From positions 316,265 to 380,264 of the forward strand of contig NZ_AOIQ01000006.1 in the NCBI RefSeq assembly GCF_000337515.1: DNA of 64,000 bases, written 5' to 3'. This DNA comes from Halovivax asiaticus JCM 14624 (GTDB taxonomy: Archaea; Halobacteriota; Halobacteria; Halobacteriales; Natrialbaceae). The position numbers and the translations under genes were made by a program. Positions 34,868-43,637 of this stretch are shown here, in pieces. The notes below the pieces were generated by a model. It did not search any database and had not been told where the DNA came from. It saw nothing but the letters and a program-made list of their open reading frames with translations. How positions within the stretch are numbered: position 1 is the first letter of the stretch; each line of letters starts with the position of its first letter.

Positions 34868-34979
34868 AGCTCAGTCTCGCTGCCCGCCAGTATAGGCGCC
34901 ACGATCCGTAGACGGGGGCAACACGACCGCCCCTGCCGGCCACGCCAGTTTGGCTCCCACGGCCACGTCTATCCGCCGT

Positions 34980-35043
34980 GTCGACCCATACACAGCGTCG
35001 ATCCGCGCTCCGCGTCGATCCATACGCACCGTCGATCCGCACC
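34980..35043. repeat. Imperfect tandem repeat upstream of dcd
   Basis: Two units of 30-34 bp are visible, 34980-35012 and 35014-35043. Each has the form GTCGAYCCATACRCA followed by CGTCGATCCGC. The short core CGTCGATCC occurs three times. They end just before the dcd TATA box, so they could affect transcription. Confidence 0.65.
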
Positions 35044-35044
35044 A

Positions 35045-35050
35045 TTTAAC
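35045..35050 (+). promoter_or_regulatory. TATA-like box of dcd
   Basis: TTTAAC lies 24-29 bp before the dcd ATG, consistent with a leaderless transcript. Confidence 0.55.
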
Positions 35051-35073
35051 AGCGCCCGCGTCAGTCTCCGACC

Positions 35074-35673
35074 ATGATCCTCTCGGATACGGACATTCTC
35101 GACCGGCTCGAAGCGGGCGACCTTGTCATCGAGCCGCTCGACGACCTCGAGTTGCAAATTCAGCCGGCCAGCGTCGACCTCCGGCTCGGCAACGAGTTCC
35201 TCGAGTTTCGCCGGACGAACATCCCCTGTATCCACCCCAACTCCGAGCAGGAGGTCGGCGAGTACGTGACCGAGACGGTCGTCGACGAAGGCGACGACTT
35301 CATCCTCCATCCCGGCGACTTCGTCCTCGGGACGACTCACGAGCGCGTCGAGATTCCCGCGGACCTGATCGCTCACGTCGAGGGACGGTCCTCGCTCGGT
35401 CGGCTCGCCGTCGTCGTCCACGCCACGGCAGGCCTGTGCGACCCGGGCTATCGCGGCCAGATTACGCTCGAACTCTCGAACCTCGGAAGCGCCCCAGTCT
35501 CGCTGACGCCGGGGATGCGCGTCTCGCAGTTGACGTTCACCGAACTATCCTCGCCCGCCGACCGGCCGTACGGCGCAGATCGTGGTTCGAAGTATCAGGA
35601 TCAGTCTGGTCCGCAGGCCTCGAAGATCGGCGGCGACCACGAATTCGGCGGCGACCAGCGCCCCGAGAACTGA
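35074..35673 (+). CDS. dcd: dCTP deaminase
   Basis: Dcd converts dCTP to dUTP (and in bifunctional archaeal forms onward to dUMP) for thymidylate synthesis. The 199-residue protein has [12 protein letters not shown], the phosphate-binding [18 protein letters not shown] (about residues 110-127) with the catalytic Glu in [11 protein letters not shown], and a flexible C-terminal lid ([13 protein letters not shown]). A thiamine regulator follows 48 bp downstream. Mono- versus bifunctional activity cannot be decided by eye. Confidence 0.95.
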   Translation: MILSDTDILDRLEAGDLVIEPLDDLELQIQPASVDLRLGNEFLEFRRTNIPCIHPNSEQEVGEYVTETVVDEGDDFILHPGDFVLGTTHERVEIPADLIAHVEGRSSLGRLAVVVHATAGLCDPGYRGQITLELSNLGSAPVSLTPGMRVSQLTFTELSSPADRPYGADRGSKYQDQSGPQASKIGGDHEFGGDQRPEN

Positions 35674-35721
35674 GCGACGTAAACCCCAGAGTTATTTCCC
35701 GGGGCCGTCTACTGACTCGGG

Positions 35722-36630
35722 ATGAAATTCGTCGAGGAACTCGTCGTCGAAGAGTTTCTGCCGACCGTCAGATCGATGCTCGCCGCCGAGTTGCGCGAGC
35801 GTGGGTTCACCCAGCGCGAGGTCGCGTCGGTCCTCGGCATCAGTCAAAGCGCTGTCTCGAAGTACGCCCACGGAGAGGTGACGATCAACGACGAGATCGC
35901 CGACGACGAGCGCGTCCGCGAGCACGTCGACGAACTCGCGACCGGCCTCGCCGATGGCACCGTGACGTCCGTTCAGGCGCTGGTGGATCTCGAAGTACTC
36001 ATCCGTGAACTCGAAGCTGGCGGCGACGTCCTCGCACGACTCCACGAGCGCGCAGAACCAGAACTCGCCGATCACCCGTCGTTCCGCGTACACGATCCGA
36101 CGAGTGAACTGCGAACCGCCGAACGGGTTCGGTCCTCGCTCAGACGTGGACTGCGCATCATCGAGAACACGAGCGGGTTCGCCTCGCTCATTCCCGCGGT
36201 CGGCACGAACCTCGTCGCCTGCACCCCCGACGCGAGTACGATCGACGACGTCGCGGGCGTTCCAGGTCGGATCGTCGACGTCAAGGGACGAGCGACGATT
36301 CCGGCCGACCCGGCATTCGGCGCCTCCGAACACGTCGCATCGATCCTGCTCGCCGCCAGAAAGAGTGGGAGTGACGCTAGCGCAGCACTGAACGTCAGGT
36401 ACGACTCCGACGTTCTGGACGCATTGACGGCCGACGGGCACACGGCCGTCGAATTCGACGAAAGTGAGGAACTGGACGAGAGCGTCGGTGCCGCCCTCAC
36501 GCGTTCGCCGGAGGCGACCGTCCTCTACCAGACCGGCAGCGACGGGATCGAGCCTGTCACGTACGTCCTCGGTCCGGACGCAGAGACTGTCGCGAACGAT
36601 GTCCGACAGGTCGTCTCGACTGGGCTGTGA
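35722..36630 (+). CDS. thiR: Thiamine-responsive regulator ThiR (HTH-ThiN)
   Basis: The 302-residue protein has an N-terminal helix-turn-helix (about residues 25-52: GFTQREVASVLGISQSAVSK). The second half is a ThiN domain (about 125-300: RIIENTSGFASLIPAVGTNL, then GRIVDVKGRATIPADPAFGA, then DALTADGHTAVEFDES). ThiN alone is a thiamine-phosphate synthase. Fused to an HTH it is the archaeal thiamine repressor ThiR, which senses thiamine phosphate. It probably controls thi4 at 49.2 kb, by inference. It follows dcd on the same strand. Confidence 0.9.
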   Translation: MKFVEELVVEEFLPTVRSMLAAELRERGFTQREVASVLGISQSAVSKYAHGEVTINDEIADDERVREHVDELATGLADGTVTSVQALVDLEVLIRELEAGGDVLARLHERAEPELADHPSFRVHDPTSELRTAERVRSSLRRGLRIIENTSGFASLIPAVGTNLVACTPDASTIDDVAGVPGRIVDVKGRATIPADPAFGASEHVASILLAARKSGSDASAALNVRYDSDVLDALTADGHTAVEFDESEELDESVGAALTRSPEATVLYQTGSDGIEPVTYVLGPDAETVANDVRQVVSTGL

Positions 36631-36679
36631 GTTGAACCGGCTCGGACTGGGCATTTCAAGGAGCCAGCCAGTGTAGGGG

Positions 36680-37459
36680 GTGTCGATGGTCCGGTCCGGT
36701 TCCGAGAGTAGCGACAGACAAACCGCACGTGTTCCAGCGGTAGATTCATCCGCGCCAAGCCGACCGACCACCACAGAACCACACGCCGCGACGAAATTTT
36801 ACGGTCGGTGGGCCCGCTTGTACGACCTGCTCGCGACCTGGCTGCCCGGCGTTCGAGACGTCCGGCGCTCTGTCGCCGCGGCCTGCGGCCTCTCGGCGGG
36901 CGATACCGTCGTGGAACTCGGCTGTGGAACCGGGTCGAACCTCGGCTACCTCAGCGAGCGTGTCGGCGACGAGGGCAGGGTGATCGGCGTGGACATCACG
37001 CCCGAGGTACTCGCGCTGGCCGCGGACCGAACGAAAGATCTGGAAAACGTCTCCGTCGTACGCGGGGATGCGACGCGACCGCCCCTCGATACGACGGAGC
37101 CAGACATCGACGCAGTGGTCGCGACGTTTCTCGTCGGTATGCTTCCGGACCCCGCCGCTGCCGTCTCGACGTGGTGTGACCTCGTCGGGCCGGGGGGACG
37201 CATCGTGCTGGCAAACGCGACGACGACCGATCACTGGAGCGCACCCCTCCTCAACCGCGCCTTTCGAGCGTTCGTCGTCTGCTCCACGCCACCGACGACG
37301 CAGGTCAGGTACGATGGGAATCTCGTTGCCCAGCTCGAAACACGCGTCTCGACCGCACACGAACGGCTCCACGACGAATCACGGGCCACGGTCGATTCGA
37401 GACACGCGATGGGGCTCGTCCGCCTGACGGGCGGGATCGTCGGCGAGCCCGGTGGGTGA
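36680..37459 (+). CDS. Class I SAM-dependent methyltransferase
   Basis: The 259-residue protein has a Rossmann-type methyltransferase fold. After a disordered N-terminus (about 35 residues) it has YGRWARLYDLLATWLPG, then motif I VVELGCGTGSNLGYL, the acidic residue in VIGVDITPEVL, VVRGDATRPPL (motif II/III area) and VVATFLVGMLPDP. It resembles UbiE/MenG-like and phospholipid N-methyltransferases, but the substrate is not determined. Starts GTG 36680 and ATG 36686 are equally possible. It lies between thiR and aspS. Confidence 0.87.
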   Translation: MSMVRSGSESSDRQTARVPAVDSSAPSRPTTTEPHAATKFYGRWARLYDLLATWLPGVRDVRRSVAAACGLSAGDTVVELGCGTGSNLGYLSERVGDEGRVIGVDITPEVLALAADRTKDLENVSVVRGDATRPPLDTTEPDIDAVVATFLVGMLPDPAAAVSTWCDLVGPGGRIVLANATTTDHWSAPLLNRAFRAFVVCSTPPTTQVRYDGNLVAQLETRVSTAHERLHDESRATVDSRHAMGLVRLTGGIVGEPGG

Positions 37460-37521
37460 AACGCCTCGAAAGCAAGCGGACAGTGTCACTGCGGGAGCGG
37501 CGGCCGGTGCAAATAACGGCG

Positions 37522-37527
37522 TTTAAG
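37522..37527 (+). promoter_or_regulatory. TATA-like box of aspS
   Basis: TTTAAG lies 25-30 bp before the aspS ATG, with leaderless spacing. Confidence 0.55.
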
Positions 37528-37551
37528 TCGCCGCTTGGGTAATCGGCTGGT

Positions 37552-38856
37552 ATGCAGGACCGAACGTACACGGCAGACGCCGAGCCCGGCGAGTCGGCGA
37601 CCGTCGCCGGCTGGGTGCACGAGATTCGTGACCTCGGCGGTATCGCCTTCATCATCCTCCGAGACGTCTCGGGGAAGATTCAGATCAAGTTCGAGAAGGA
37701 CGAGATGGACGACGACCTCGTCGAGACCGGCCTCGGCGTGTCGCGCGAGAGCGTCATCTCAGTCACTGGCGACGTCGAAGAGGAGCCACGCGCTCCCACG
37801 GGCGTCGAAGTGACACCCGAGTCGGTCGAGGTCATCTCCGACGCCGATCCGGAACTCCCGCTCGATCCGTCCGGAAAGGTCGACGCCGAGCTCTCGACGC
37901 GACTCGACAACCGGACGCTCGACCTCCGGAAACCCGAGGTACAGGCGGTCTTCACAATCCGCTCGGAGATTCTCCGAGCAGTTCGTGAGCGCTTCCGCGA
38001 CCTGCGCGCCACCGAGATCACGACGCCGAAGATCGTCGCCACCGGCACCGAGGGCGGCACGGAACTGTTCCCGATCACCTACTTCGGCGAGGAGGCGTTC
38101 ATGAACCAGTCGCCCCAGCTGTTCAAGCAGCTGATCGCGGGTTCGAACGTCGAACGCGTCTTCGAGATCGGGCCGATCTTCCGCGCGGAAGAGCACAACA
38201 CGCCCCGGCACCTGAACGAGGCGACCTCGATCGACTTCGAGGGCGCCTTCTGCGACCAGTCCGACGCGATGGACGTCGCCGAAGAGGTCGTCGTCGCCGC
38301 CTACGAAGCCGCCGCCGAGAACTGCGCCGACGAACTCGAGACGCTCGGCCTCGCCGAGGAATTCGAGGTGCCCAACGACGGGTTCCCACGACTGTCCTAC
38401 GAGGAAGCCATCGAGCGCATCAACGCCACGGGCGAACTCGACGAGCAACTCGTCTGGGGCGACGACCTCCCCACCGAGGGCGAGAAGGCCCTCGGCGACG
38501 ACGTCGGCGGCCACTACTTCATCACCGACTGGCCCAGCGAGATCAAGCCGTTCTACATCATGGACCACGACGAGGACGAACAGCTCTCGACCGGCTTCGA
38601 CCTCATGCACCCGCGCATGGAACTCGTCTCCGGTGGCCAGCGCGAACACCGCCACGACGAACTCGTCGCCGGCTTCGAACAGCAGGGACTCGACCCCGAC
38701 CAGTTCGAGTACTACACCAAGATGTTCAAGTACGGCATGCCACCCCACGCCGGCTTCGGCCTCGGCGGTGAGCGCCTCATCATGACGCTGCTCGGCCTCG
38801 ACAACATTCGCGAAGCTGTTCTCTTCCCGCGAGACCGGCAGCGACTCAGTCCGTAG
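37552..38856 (+). CDS. aspS: Aspartate--tRNA ligase (archaeal type)
   Basis: AspRS (434 residues) charges tRNA-Asp, and in many archaea also tRNA-Asn as a non-discriminating enzyme. The N-terminal OB anticodon-binding domain (about 1-105) begins with [20 protein letters not shown]. The class II catalytic core follows with motif 2 [21 protein letters not shown]-type sequence (about residues 208-227) and motif 3 [14 protein letters not shown] near the C-terminus. The protein ends [12 protein letters not shown] diverged second copy of this 3' end lies 86 bp downstream. Whether it misacylates tRNA-Asn cannot be seen here. Confidence 0.95.
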   Translation: MQDRTYTADAEPGESATVAGWVHEIRDLGGIAFIILRDVSGKIQIKFEKDEMDDDLVETGLGVSRESVISVTGDVEEEPRAPTGVEVTPESVEVISDADPELPLDPSGKVDAELSTRLDNRTLDLRKPEVQAVFTIRSEILRAVRERFRDLRATEITTPKIVATGTEGGTELFPITYFGEEAFMNQSPQLFKQLIAGSNVERVFEIGPIFRAEEHNTPRHLNEATSIDFEGAFCDQSDAMDVAEEVVVAAYEAAAENCADELETLGLAEEFEVPNDGFPRLSYEEAIERINATGELDEQLVWGDDLPTEGEKALGDDVGGHYFITDWPSEIKPFYIMDHDEDEQLSTGFDLMHPRMELVSGGQREHRHDELVAGFEQQGLDPDQFEYYTKMFKYGMPPHAGFGLGGERLIMTLLGLDNIREAVLFPRDRQRLSP

Positions 38857-38888
38857 GACTGGTCGCGGCCCGTCGAGGGGGAGCTCGC

Positions 38889-38996
38889 GTGATCAAAGAT
38901 CCCGCGTTGTTCCCGCGAGATCGCCAGCGACTCAGTCCGAAGGACGCGAGGTCGCATTGCGACCTCGATATGCAAACGGTGATGGACGAGCCGTGA
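38889..38996 (+). pseudogene. Second copy of the aspS 3' end
   Basis: Positions 38910-38945 match 38824-38859 (the last codons of aspS) in 33 of 36 bases. Two of the three mismatches are synonymous codon changes. The third turns the TAG stop into AAG, so the frame runs on to TGA at 38994-38996. The encoded piece reads [17 protein letters not shown] and onward. It looks like the remaining tail of a diverged aspS allele or duplicate rather than a working gene. Confidence 0.75.
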
Positions 38997-39145
38997 GCAC
39001 GAAGTCGCTGGGAACTCGCAAGGCCGTCACCATCCAATTCCGTGACGGAGGCGGTAAGAGTTAGCGTGGACAGACGTGCGGCGAGGCGCTCGTCGGCGGG
39101 GACGACTGGTCACCGGAAGGATGACCGAGAGGGACTCGCTGACGG

Positions 39146-39817
39146 TCAGGCGCCGGTCTGCTGGAAGACGAGCACGTAGGAGTGATCGTAGCCGTACCCG
39201 TAGGTGCCGTTGTGGTCGGTCCTATCGTCGCTCTGCCAGGTGATGACGTCCTCACCCACGAAGTGAAAGACGTTCGAGACGCGATCGGCGACGTCCCAGG
39301 CGAGCGGCGTCACTCGTCCTTCGTACGTCATGTTCACGATGTCGATGAGGACGTGTCCACCGGAGCCCACGACCGCACCCAGTCGATCGAACGCAGCTTC
39401 GATATCGTCGAGATAGTCCGCATAGGTGCTCTCTCCCGCGTAATTCTGAAACGGGTTTCGGGTGTCAGATTGCTCCATAAACGGCGGTGACGTAAAGCAG
39501 CACTCACACGCTGGGAACCACGACGCATCCAGTTCGAGGACGTCACCCTGACGGACGTGGTCCGGCGTATCGAGGTGTTCGCGAATGTAGGCGACGCGGT
39601 CGGATTCGAGCTCCACCCCGAACGGAACCCGATCTAGCCGTTCGGCGACGCATAACGTCGTTCCGTATCCAGCAAAGATGTCGAGAACGGTATCGCCCGG
39701 ATCGGAGTACGTCGTCAGGTACTCTTCGACGAGCGCCGCAGGCGTTCGAACCTCGTTCGTGTGGCCAGGTGGTAACTCATCGTTGTGAGTATACTCGAAC
39801 GACCGGTACGTTGGCAT
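39146..39817 (-). CDS. Solitary DNA methyltransferase
   Basis: The 223-residue protein is a DNA (adenine-N6 or cytosine-N4) methyltransferase. The AdoMet motif is DTVLDIFAGYGTTLCVAERL, followed by the acidic FGVELESDRVAYIREHL. The catalytic motif is FTSPPF, typical of the N4-cytosine type. EVRTPAALVEEYL precedes motif I. No restriction endonuclease or specificity gene is adjacent, so it is likely an orphan used for signalling or protection. ATG 39817 was chosen over an extension of 33 codons because conserved sequence begins PTYRSFEYTHNDELPPG. The recognition site is unknown. Confidence 0.88.
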   Translation of the reverse strand: MPTYRSFEYTHNDELPPGHTNEVRTPAALVEEYLTTYSDPGDTVLDIFAGYGTTLCVAERLDRVPFGVELESDRVAYIREHLDTPDHVRQGDVLELDASWFPACECCFTSPPFMEQSDTRNPFQNYAGESTYADYLDDIEAAFDRLGAVVGSGGHVLIDIVNMTYEGRVTPLAWDVADRVSNVFHFVGEDVITWQSDDRTDHNGTYGYGYDHSYVLVFQQTGA

Positions 39818-39927
39818 ACCCCCTATCTTCGCGTGTCGAATCTGAATTACCTTGGGTATCGGTGAGCGCACCGATCGGTGATAATCGGCCGCGACAACGA
39901 GAATCCGGGTGGACAACCCCGAGCGGA

Positions 39928-42213
39928 TCAGTCGTCTGCGTCGACCTGTTGCGGGGTGGCGGTGTCCCCAGGCGTGTCGAACTCGTCGAGGCGTTCCTGG
40001 AGCGCGCCGGAGCGCTGTGCGAGGTCGGACGCGCTCTCGGTCACTTCGGAGAGGGCCGTCGTCTGTTCCTCTGCGGCCGCAGCGACCGTGCTCGCCTCGG
40101 CACTGACCCGTTCGCTCTCCGCCTCGGCTTCGGCGACCAGTGAGACGACGTCCTGGATCGAACTGGCCTGTTGCTGGCTGGCATCACTGATCTCCTCGGT
40201 CCCGTCGTGGGTCTCCGCTGCGTACTCGGCAATGTCGTCAAGCGCTTCCACGGCTTCGGAAACTGCGTCGGCGTTGCGAGCGACCGCTTCCCGCGTCTCT
40301 CGAACTTCCGATGCAGTTCGCGAGCCTTGCGTCTGGATCTTCTGTACGAGACCGTCGATCTCCTCGGCGGATTCCTGGACGTCGAGCGCCAGGTCCTTGA
40401 CCTCCTCGGCAACAGCAGAGAACCCTTCGTCGGTCTCGTCACCGCTCCGCGAGGCTTCGATGTTCGCGTTCAGCGCAAGCATGTTGGTCTGTTTGGCCAC
40501 TTCCTGGATGGAGTCGGTGATCGCTTCGATCTCGTCGATCTGGTCCTGGAGTTGTTCGATTTCTGCGACCGCGTTCGCGGCGTCCTCGTCGATATCGTCG
40601 ATCGCGTCGATCGCGGATTCGGCTGCGGACTGGCCGTGGTCGCCAGCCTCGGCCGTCCGCTCGGCGATTCGACTCACGTCGTCGGAGAGAGACGCAATCT
40701 CCTCGGTCGTCGCCGCAAGGTCGTCCATCTCGGTGGCGACGGTCTGGAACGTCTCGTACTGCTCGTCCGTGCTGGTCGAGATCTCCTGGACGGAGTCGGT
40801 CACCTTGCCGCTGGCCGTCTGGACCTCCTGGGCACTCGCCGTGACCTGCTGGCTGTGGGCGGCCACTTCTTCGGCGAAGTGTTTGAGTTCGTCCGTCGTC
40901 GCGGCGATCTCGTCCATCATCTGGTTGTACTCGCTGGCGATGGCCTCCATCGCTTCGTGCTGACTATCCGTGTCCATCCGGGCCGTCATGTCGCCGTCGG
41001 CAGCGTCTTCCATGACGTCGTGGAACGACTCGGCCTTCGTCTGGAGGTGCGTCGCCATTTCCGCGAGTTCCTCACCGCGCTCCTCGGCTCGCTCGCGTGC
41101 CGACTCGGCCTGCTCGATCGAGTCGGCGAGCGAGTGGCGCATGCTGTCGAACGCGTCGTAGAGCTGACCGATTTCGTCGATCCGACTGGACTCGAGTTCC
41201 GTCTCCAGATTGCCCGATTCGAGCTCCTCAGCTTTCGATGCGAGCGTTCGAAGCGACCCGCTCGTATTGCGACCGACGACGAGGCCGATCAGTCCGAGGC
41301 CGAGGAAGACAACTGCGATAAGCCCCGCAAGCGACTGCGTGATATCAGACCGGAGCGCGAAGGCCTGCGATTTGGGCTCGTGTGTCATGACGACCCAGTC
41401 CGTGCCCGGAATGACCGAGTAGCCGATCGCCATGGTCCCCTCCGTCTGCTCGAACTCGACGATGTCGCCTGTCGCGTCCGACGAATCGATGTCGTCCAGA
41501 GTAAGTTCCGCGTACCCGGAGCCGCCGTCGAACGAGAGGTCATCGAATCGTGGGTCGATCTTGCCGAGAGTTGCTTCGGTGTCGCTGATGACGATCTTGT
41601 TCTCGGTATCCGTGATGACGAGCGTCGACGAATCGGTATCGCTACCCGTCGAGATATCGGCCGAGATCGCCGCCATGTCGAAGAGGACGGCGACGCGGTG
41701 GGATTCGTCGACGTCCATCACGATGACGCCGGTGTGGGCGTTCGTGTACGGGTCTTCGTAGGGGCCCGCCAGCACCGGTTCGCCCTCGCCCTGACCGGCC
41801 TGGATCCACGAGAACTGGTCAGCAGGGCCGATCGCCTCGTCGATCGTGCTAGCTTCGATGGACCCAGCACTCGCATCAACGTAGTGGATGCCCAGGACCG
41901 CGTCGTCCATCGTGCGAATTTGTCCATCGATGAACTCCTGGACCCGGGCCTGTTCACCGTTCTGCAGGACCGCAGTCTGTGATAGCATCACCGTCTGGCG
42001 CTGGTTCGCCGCGAGGCGCTCTTCGATCGACGACGCCTGTAATTCGGAAACGTGTTCCAGGTCAGCCTCGGTGTCGTCCTGTAGCGTCGTGCCAGTCTGG
42101 TCGTAAATCAAATACCCGAATCCACCAACGAGGACTGCCACCACCAACAGCAATAATACCAATTTCACCGCGTATCGTCGTCGAACCCCTGTTATCGGAT
42201 TGAATCCCACCAT
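39928..42213 (-). CDS. Methyl-accepting chemotaxis transducer (Htr type)
   Basis: This 761-residue haloarchaeal transducer has a first membrane helix at about residues 14-36 (AVKLVLLLLVVAVLVGGFGY). A Cache-like extracellular sensing domain spans about 37-295 and a second membrane helix about 300-320. HAMP and long coiled-coil signalling helices follow, with the conserved hairpin tip QEVAKQTNMLALNANIEASR near residue 570 to 590. Ala/Glu-rich helices provide adaptation sites. It should signal through CheA/CheW to the archaellum. The ligand is unknown. No other chemotaxis gene is adjacent. Confidence 0.94.
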   Translation of the reverse strand: MVGFNPITGVRRRYAVKLVLLLLVVAVLVGGFGYLIYDQTGTTLQDDTEADLEHVSELQASSIEERLAANQRQTVMLSQTAVLQNGEQARVQEFIDGQIRTMDDAVLGIHYVDASAGSIEASTIDEAIGPADQFSWIQAGQGEGEPVLAGPYEDPYTNAHTGVIVMDVDESHRVAVLFDMAAISADISTGSDTDSSTLVITDTENKIVISDTEATLGKIDPRFDDLSFDGGSGYAELTLDDIDSSDATGDIVEFEQTEGTMAIGYSVIPGTDWVVMTHEPKSQAFALRSDITQSLAGLIAVVFLGLGLIGLVVGRNTSGSLRTLASKAEELESGNLETELESSRIDEIGQLYDAFDSMRHSLADSIEQAESARERAEERGEELAEMATHLQTKAESFHDVMEDAADGDMTARMDTDSQHEAMEAIASEYNQMMDEIAATTDELKHFAEEVAAHSQQVTASAQEVQTASGKVTDSVQEISTSTDEQYETFQTVATEMDDLAATTEEIASLSDDVSRIAERTAEAGDHGQSAAESAIDAIDDIDEDAANAVAEIEQLQDQIDEIEAITDSIQEVAKQTNMLALNANIEASRSGDETDEGFSAVAEEVKDLALDVQESAEEIDGLVQKIQTQGSRTASEVRETREAVARNADAVSEAVEALDDIAEYAAETHDGTEEISDASQQQASSIQDVVSLVAEAEAESERVSAEASTVAAAAEEQTTALSEVTESASDLAQRSGALQERLDEFDTPGDTATPQQVDADD

Positions 42214-42528
42214 ACCGTTACTATCCTGTTATTCATCGCATCACGGATATAGTAATCGGAATTACAGCCACCAGCCTGACCAGCAGTGATTTCCGCCCCC
42301 ATTGGAATGGTCAGTATTGCGAGGGTTGTGGTACCGGGAAGCGTCGATATCGATAGTTGACTGCCGAGGAACGATAGGCTCCTTCGACAAGAAGACAGAA
42401 CCGGCGGGGCCGAGGTGGAAGAGTGGCCAAAGCGCACCAAGCGCGCCAGTTTGGAGACAGCACAAACCGTCTACCGGGTTCAGAACGAGAACCTTCACCC
42501 TTATCCCCGTTCACGCGAAGAGTCCGCC
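42214..42528. other. Divergent intergenic region (transducer / pantoate kinase)
   Basis: This 315-bp gap separates two divergent genes and should carry both promoters. It has one AT-rich block next to the transducer start (42220-42260). No RNA gene or strong inverted repeat is convincing. The pok frame is open back to 42415, but without family similarity. Confidence 0.5.
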
Positions 42529-43356
42529 ATGGGTGAAGCGGTATCCGCGTTCGTTCCGGGACACATTACGGGATTTTTCACGACACAACCGGATCCCGAC
42601 CCGACGAAAGCCGGGTCTCGGGGCGCCGGGCTTACGCTGTCGGACGGCGTTTCGGTAACAGTCCAGCCGGACGATGCGACCACGATCGTACTCAACGGTG
42701 AGGCGGTCGAAATGGCACCCGTCGAACGAGTGCTCGATGCACTCGAAGTCACCGCCCAGGTCGAAGCGACCGCGGCAGTCCCACTCGGAGCCGGGTTCGG
42801 CGTCTCCGGCGGGCTCTCACTCGGTGCCGCGCTCGCTGCGAACCGAGTCTTCGAACGAGGACTCTCGACGAACGAACTCGTGACGATCGCACACGGAGCC
42901 GAAGTACAGTCCGGGACCGGCCTCGGGGACGTCGTCGCACAGGCCCGCGGTGGGATCCCGATTCGACTCGAACCGGGCAGCCCACCGCACGGCACCCTCG
43001 ATGGGATTCCCGATCGTGCCCGAGTGGAATACGTCTCGTTCGGCGAACTGTCGACGGCAGACGTGCTCACCGGGGAGACGGACCACATCACGCAGGCCGG
43101 CCAGACCGCCCTGTCACGCGTCGTCTCGGAGCCGACGCTCGGGTCGTTCATCTACGCGTCCCGGGAATTTGCCCGGGAGACCGACCTGTTGACACCGACG
43201 GTGACCGAGGCGATCAGGGCAGTCAGCGAAGCGGGTGGGCAGGCGTCGATGGCGATGCTCGGCGAGACGGTCTTCGCCCTTGGTACTGGGCTCAGCGACG
43301 CGGGATACGATCCGGAGTGGTGCGTTACCCACCCAGCCGGCGCGACGCTCGAGTGA
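42529..43356 (+). CDS. pok: Pantoate kinase (GHMP family)
   Basis: Pantoate kinase phosphorylates pantoate to 4-phosphopantoate in the archaeal CoA route. The 275-residue protein shows the GHMP-kinase pattern: FVPGHITGFF at the N-terminus, the ATP-binding glycine loop PLGAGFGVSGGLSLGAALA (about residues 85-103) and a C-terminal SMAMLGETVFALGTG. ATG 42529 gives the conserved start GEAVSAFVPGHITGF. Its pathway partner, 4-phosphopantoate--beta-alanine ligase, lies at 46.5 kb and is separated by a single large gene. Confidence 0.92.
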   Translation: MGEAVSAFVPGHITGFFTTQPDPDPTKAGSRGAGLTLSDGVSVTVQPDDATTIVLNGEAVEMAPVERVLDALEVTAQVEATAAVPLGAGFGVSGGLSLGAALAANRVFERGLSTNELVTIAHGAEVQSGTGLGDVVAQARGGIPIRLEPGSPPHGTLDGIPDRARVEYVSFGELSTADVLTGETDHITQAGQTALSRVVSEPTLGSFIYASREFARETDLLTPTVTEAIRAVSEAGGQASMAMLGETVFALGTGLSDAGYDPEWCVTHPAGATLE

Positions 43357-43637
43357 TCAGCCTGCTCCAATCGAGAACAATAATAAACCAGACAAATCCA
43401 TCACGGACTGTGGGACCGCCACCGACCAGCACAGCAGACAGTTGGTGTCGGGTCGGCGATACGCGATTTAGCGAAGTCGATTAGATCGACGAGTATTCTC
43501 AGATTATTGGACAGGACGGGCCGAATAGCACGGATAGCTTTGCTTGAAGGGGTGTCAACCACCGGAACGTTCTGTCCGGAATTCTACACCTAGCCGATGC
43601 TTTATTATGCTCCGTTTGAGTTATCCGTTCGAATCCC

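Noticed and set aside
40171-41982. 603-codon frame opposite the chemotaxis transducer
   Set aside because: It is antisense to a complete transducer with all signalling motifs, and has no family signature of its own.
42412-42512. Sequence beginning GCCGAGGTGG and ending in CTTCACC that looks like a class II tRNA
   Set aside because: The acceptor arm does not pair cleanly, the T-arm has no TTCRA loop in a pairing stem, and no anticodon stem forms. It also overlaps the open frame upstream of pok.
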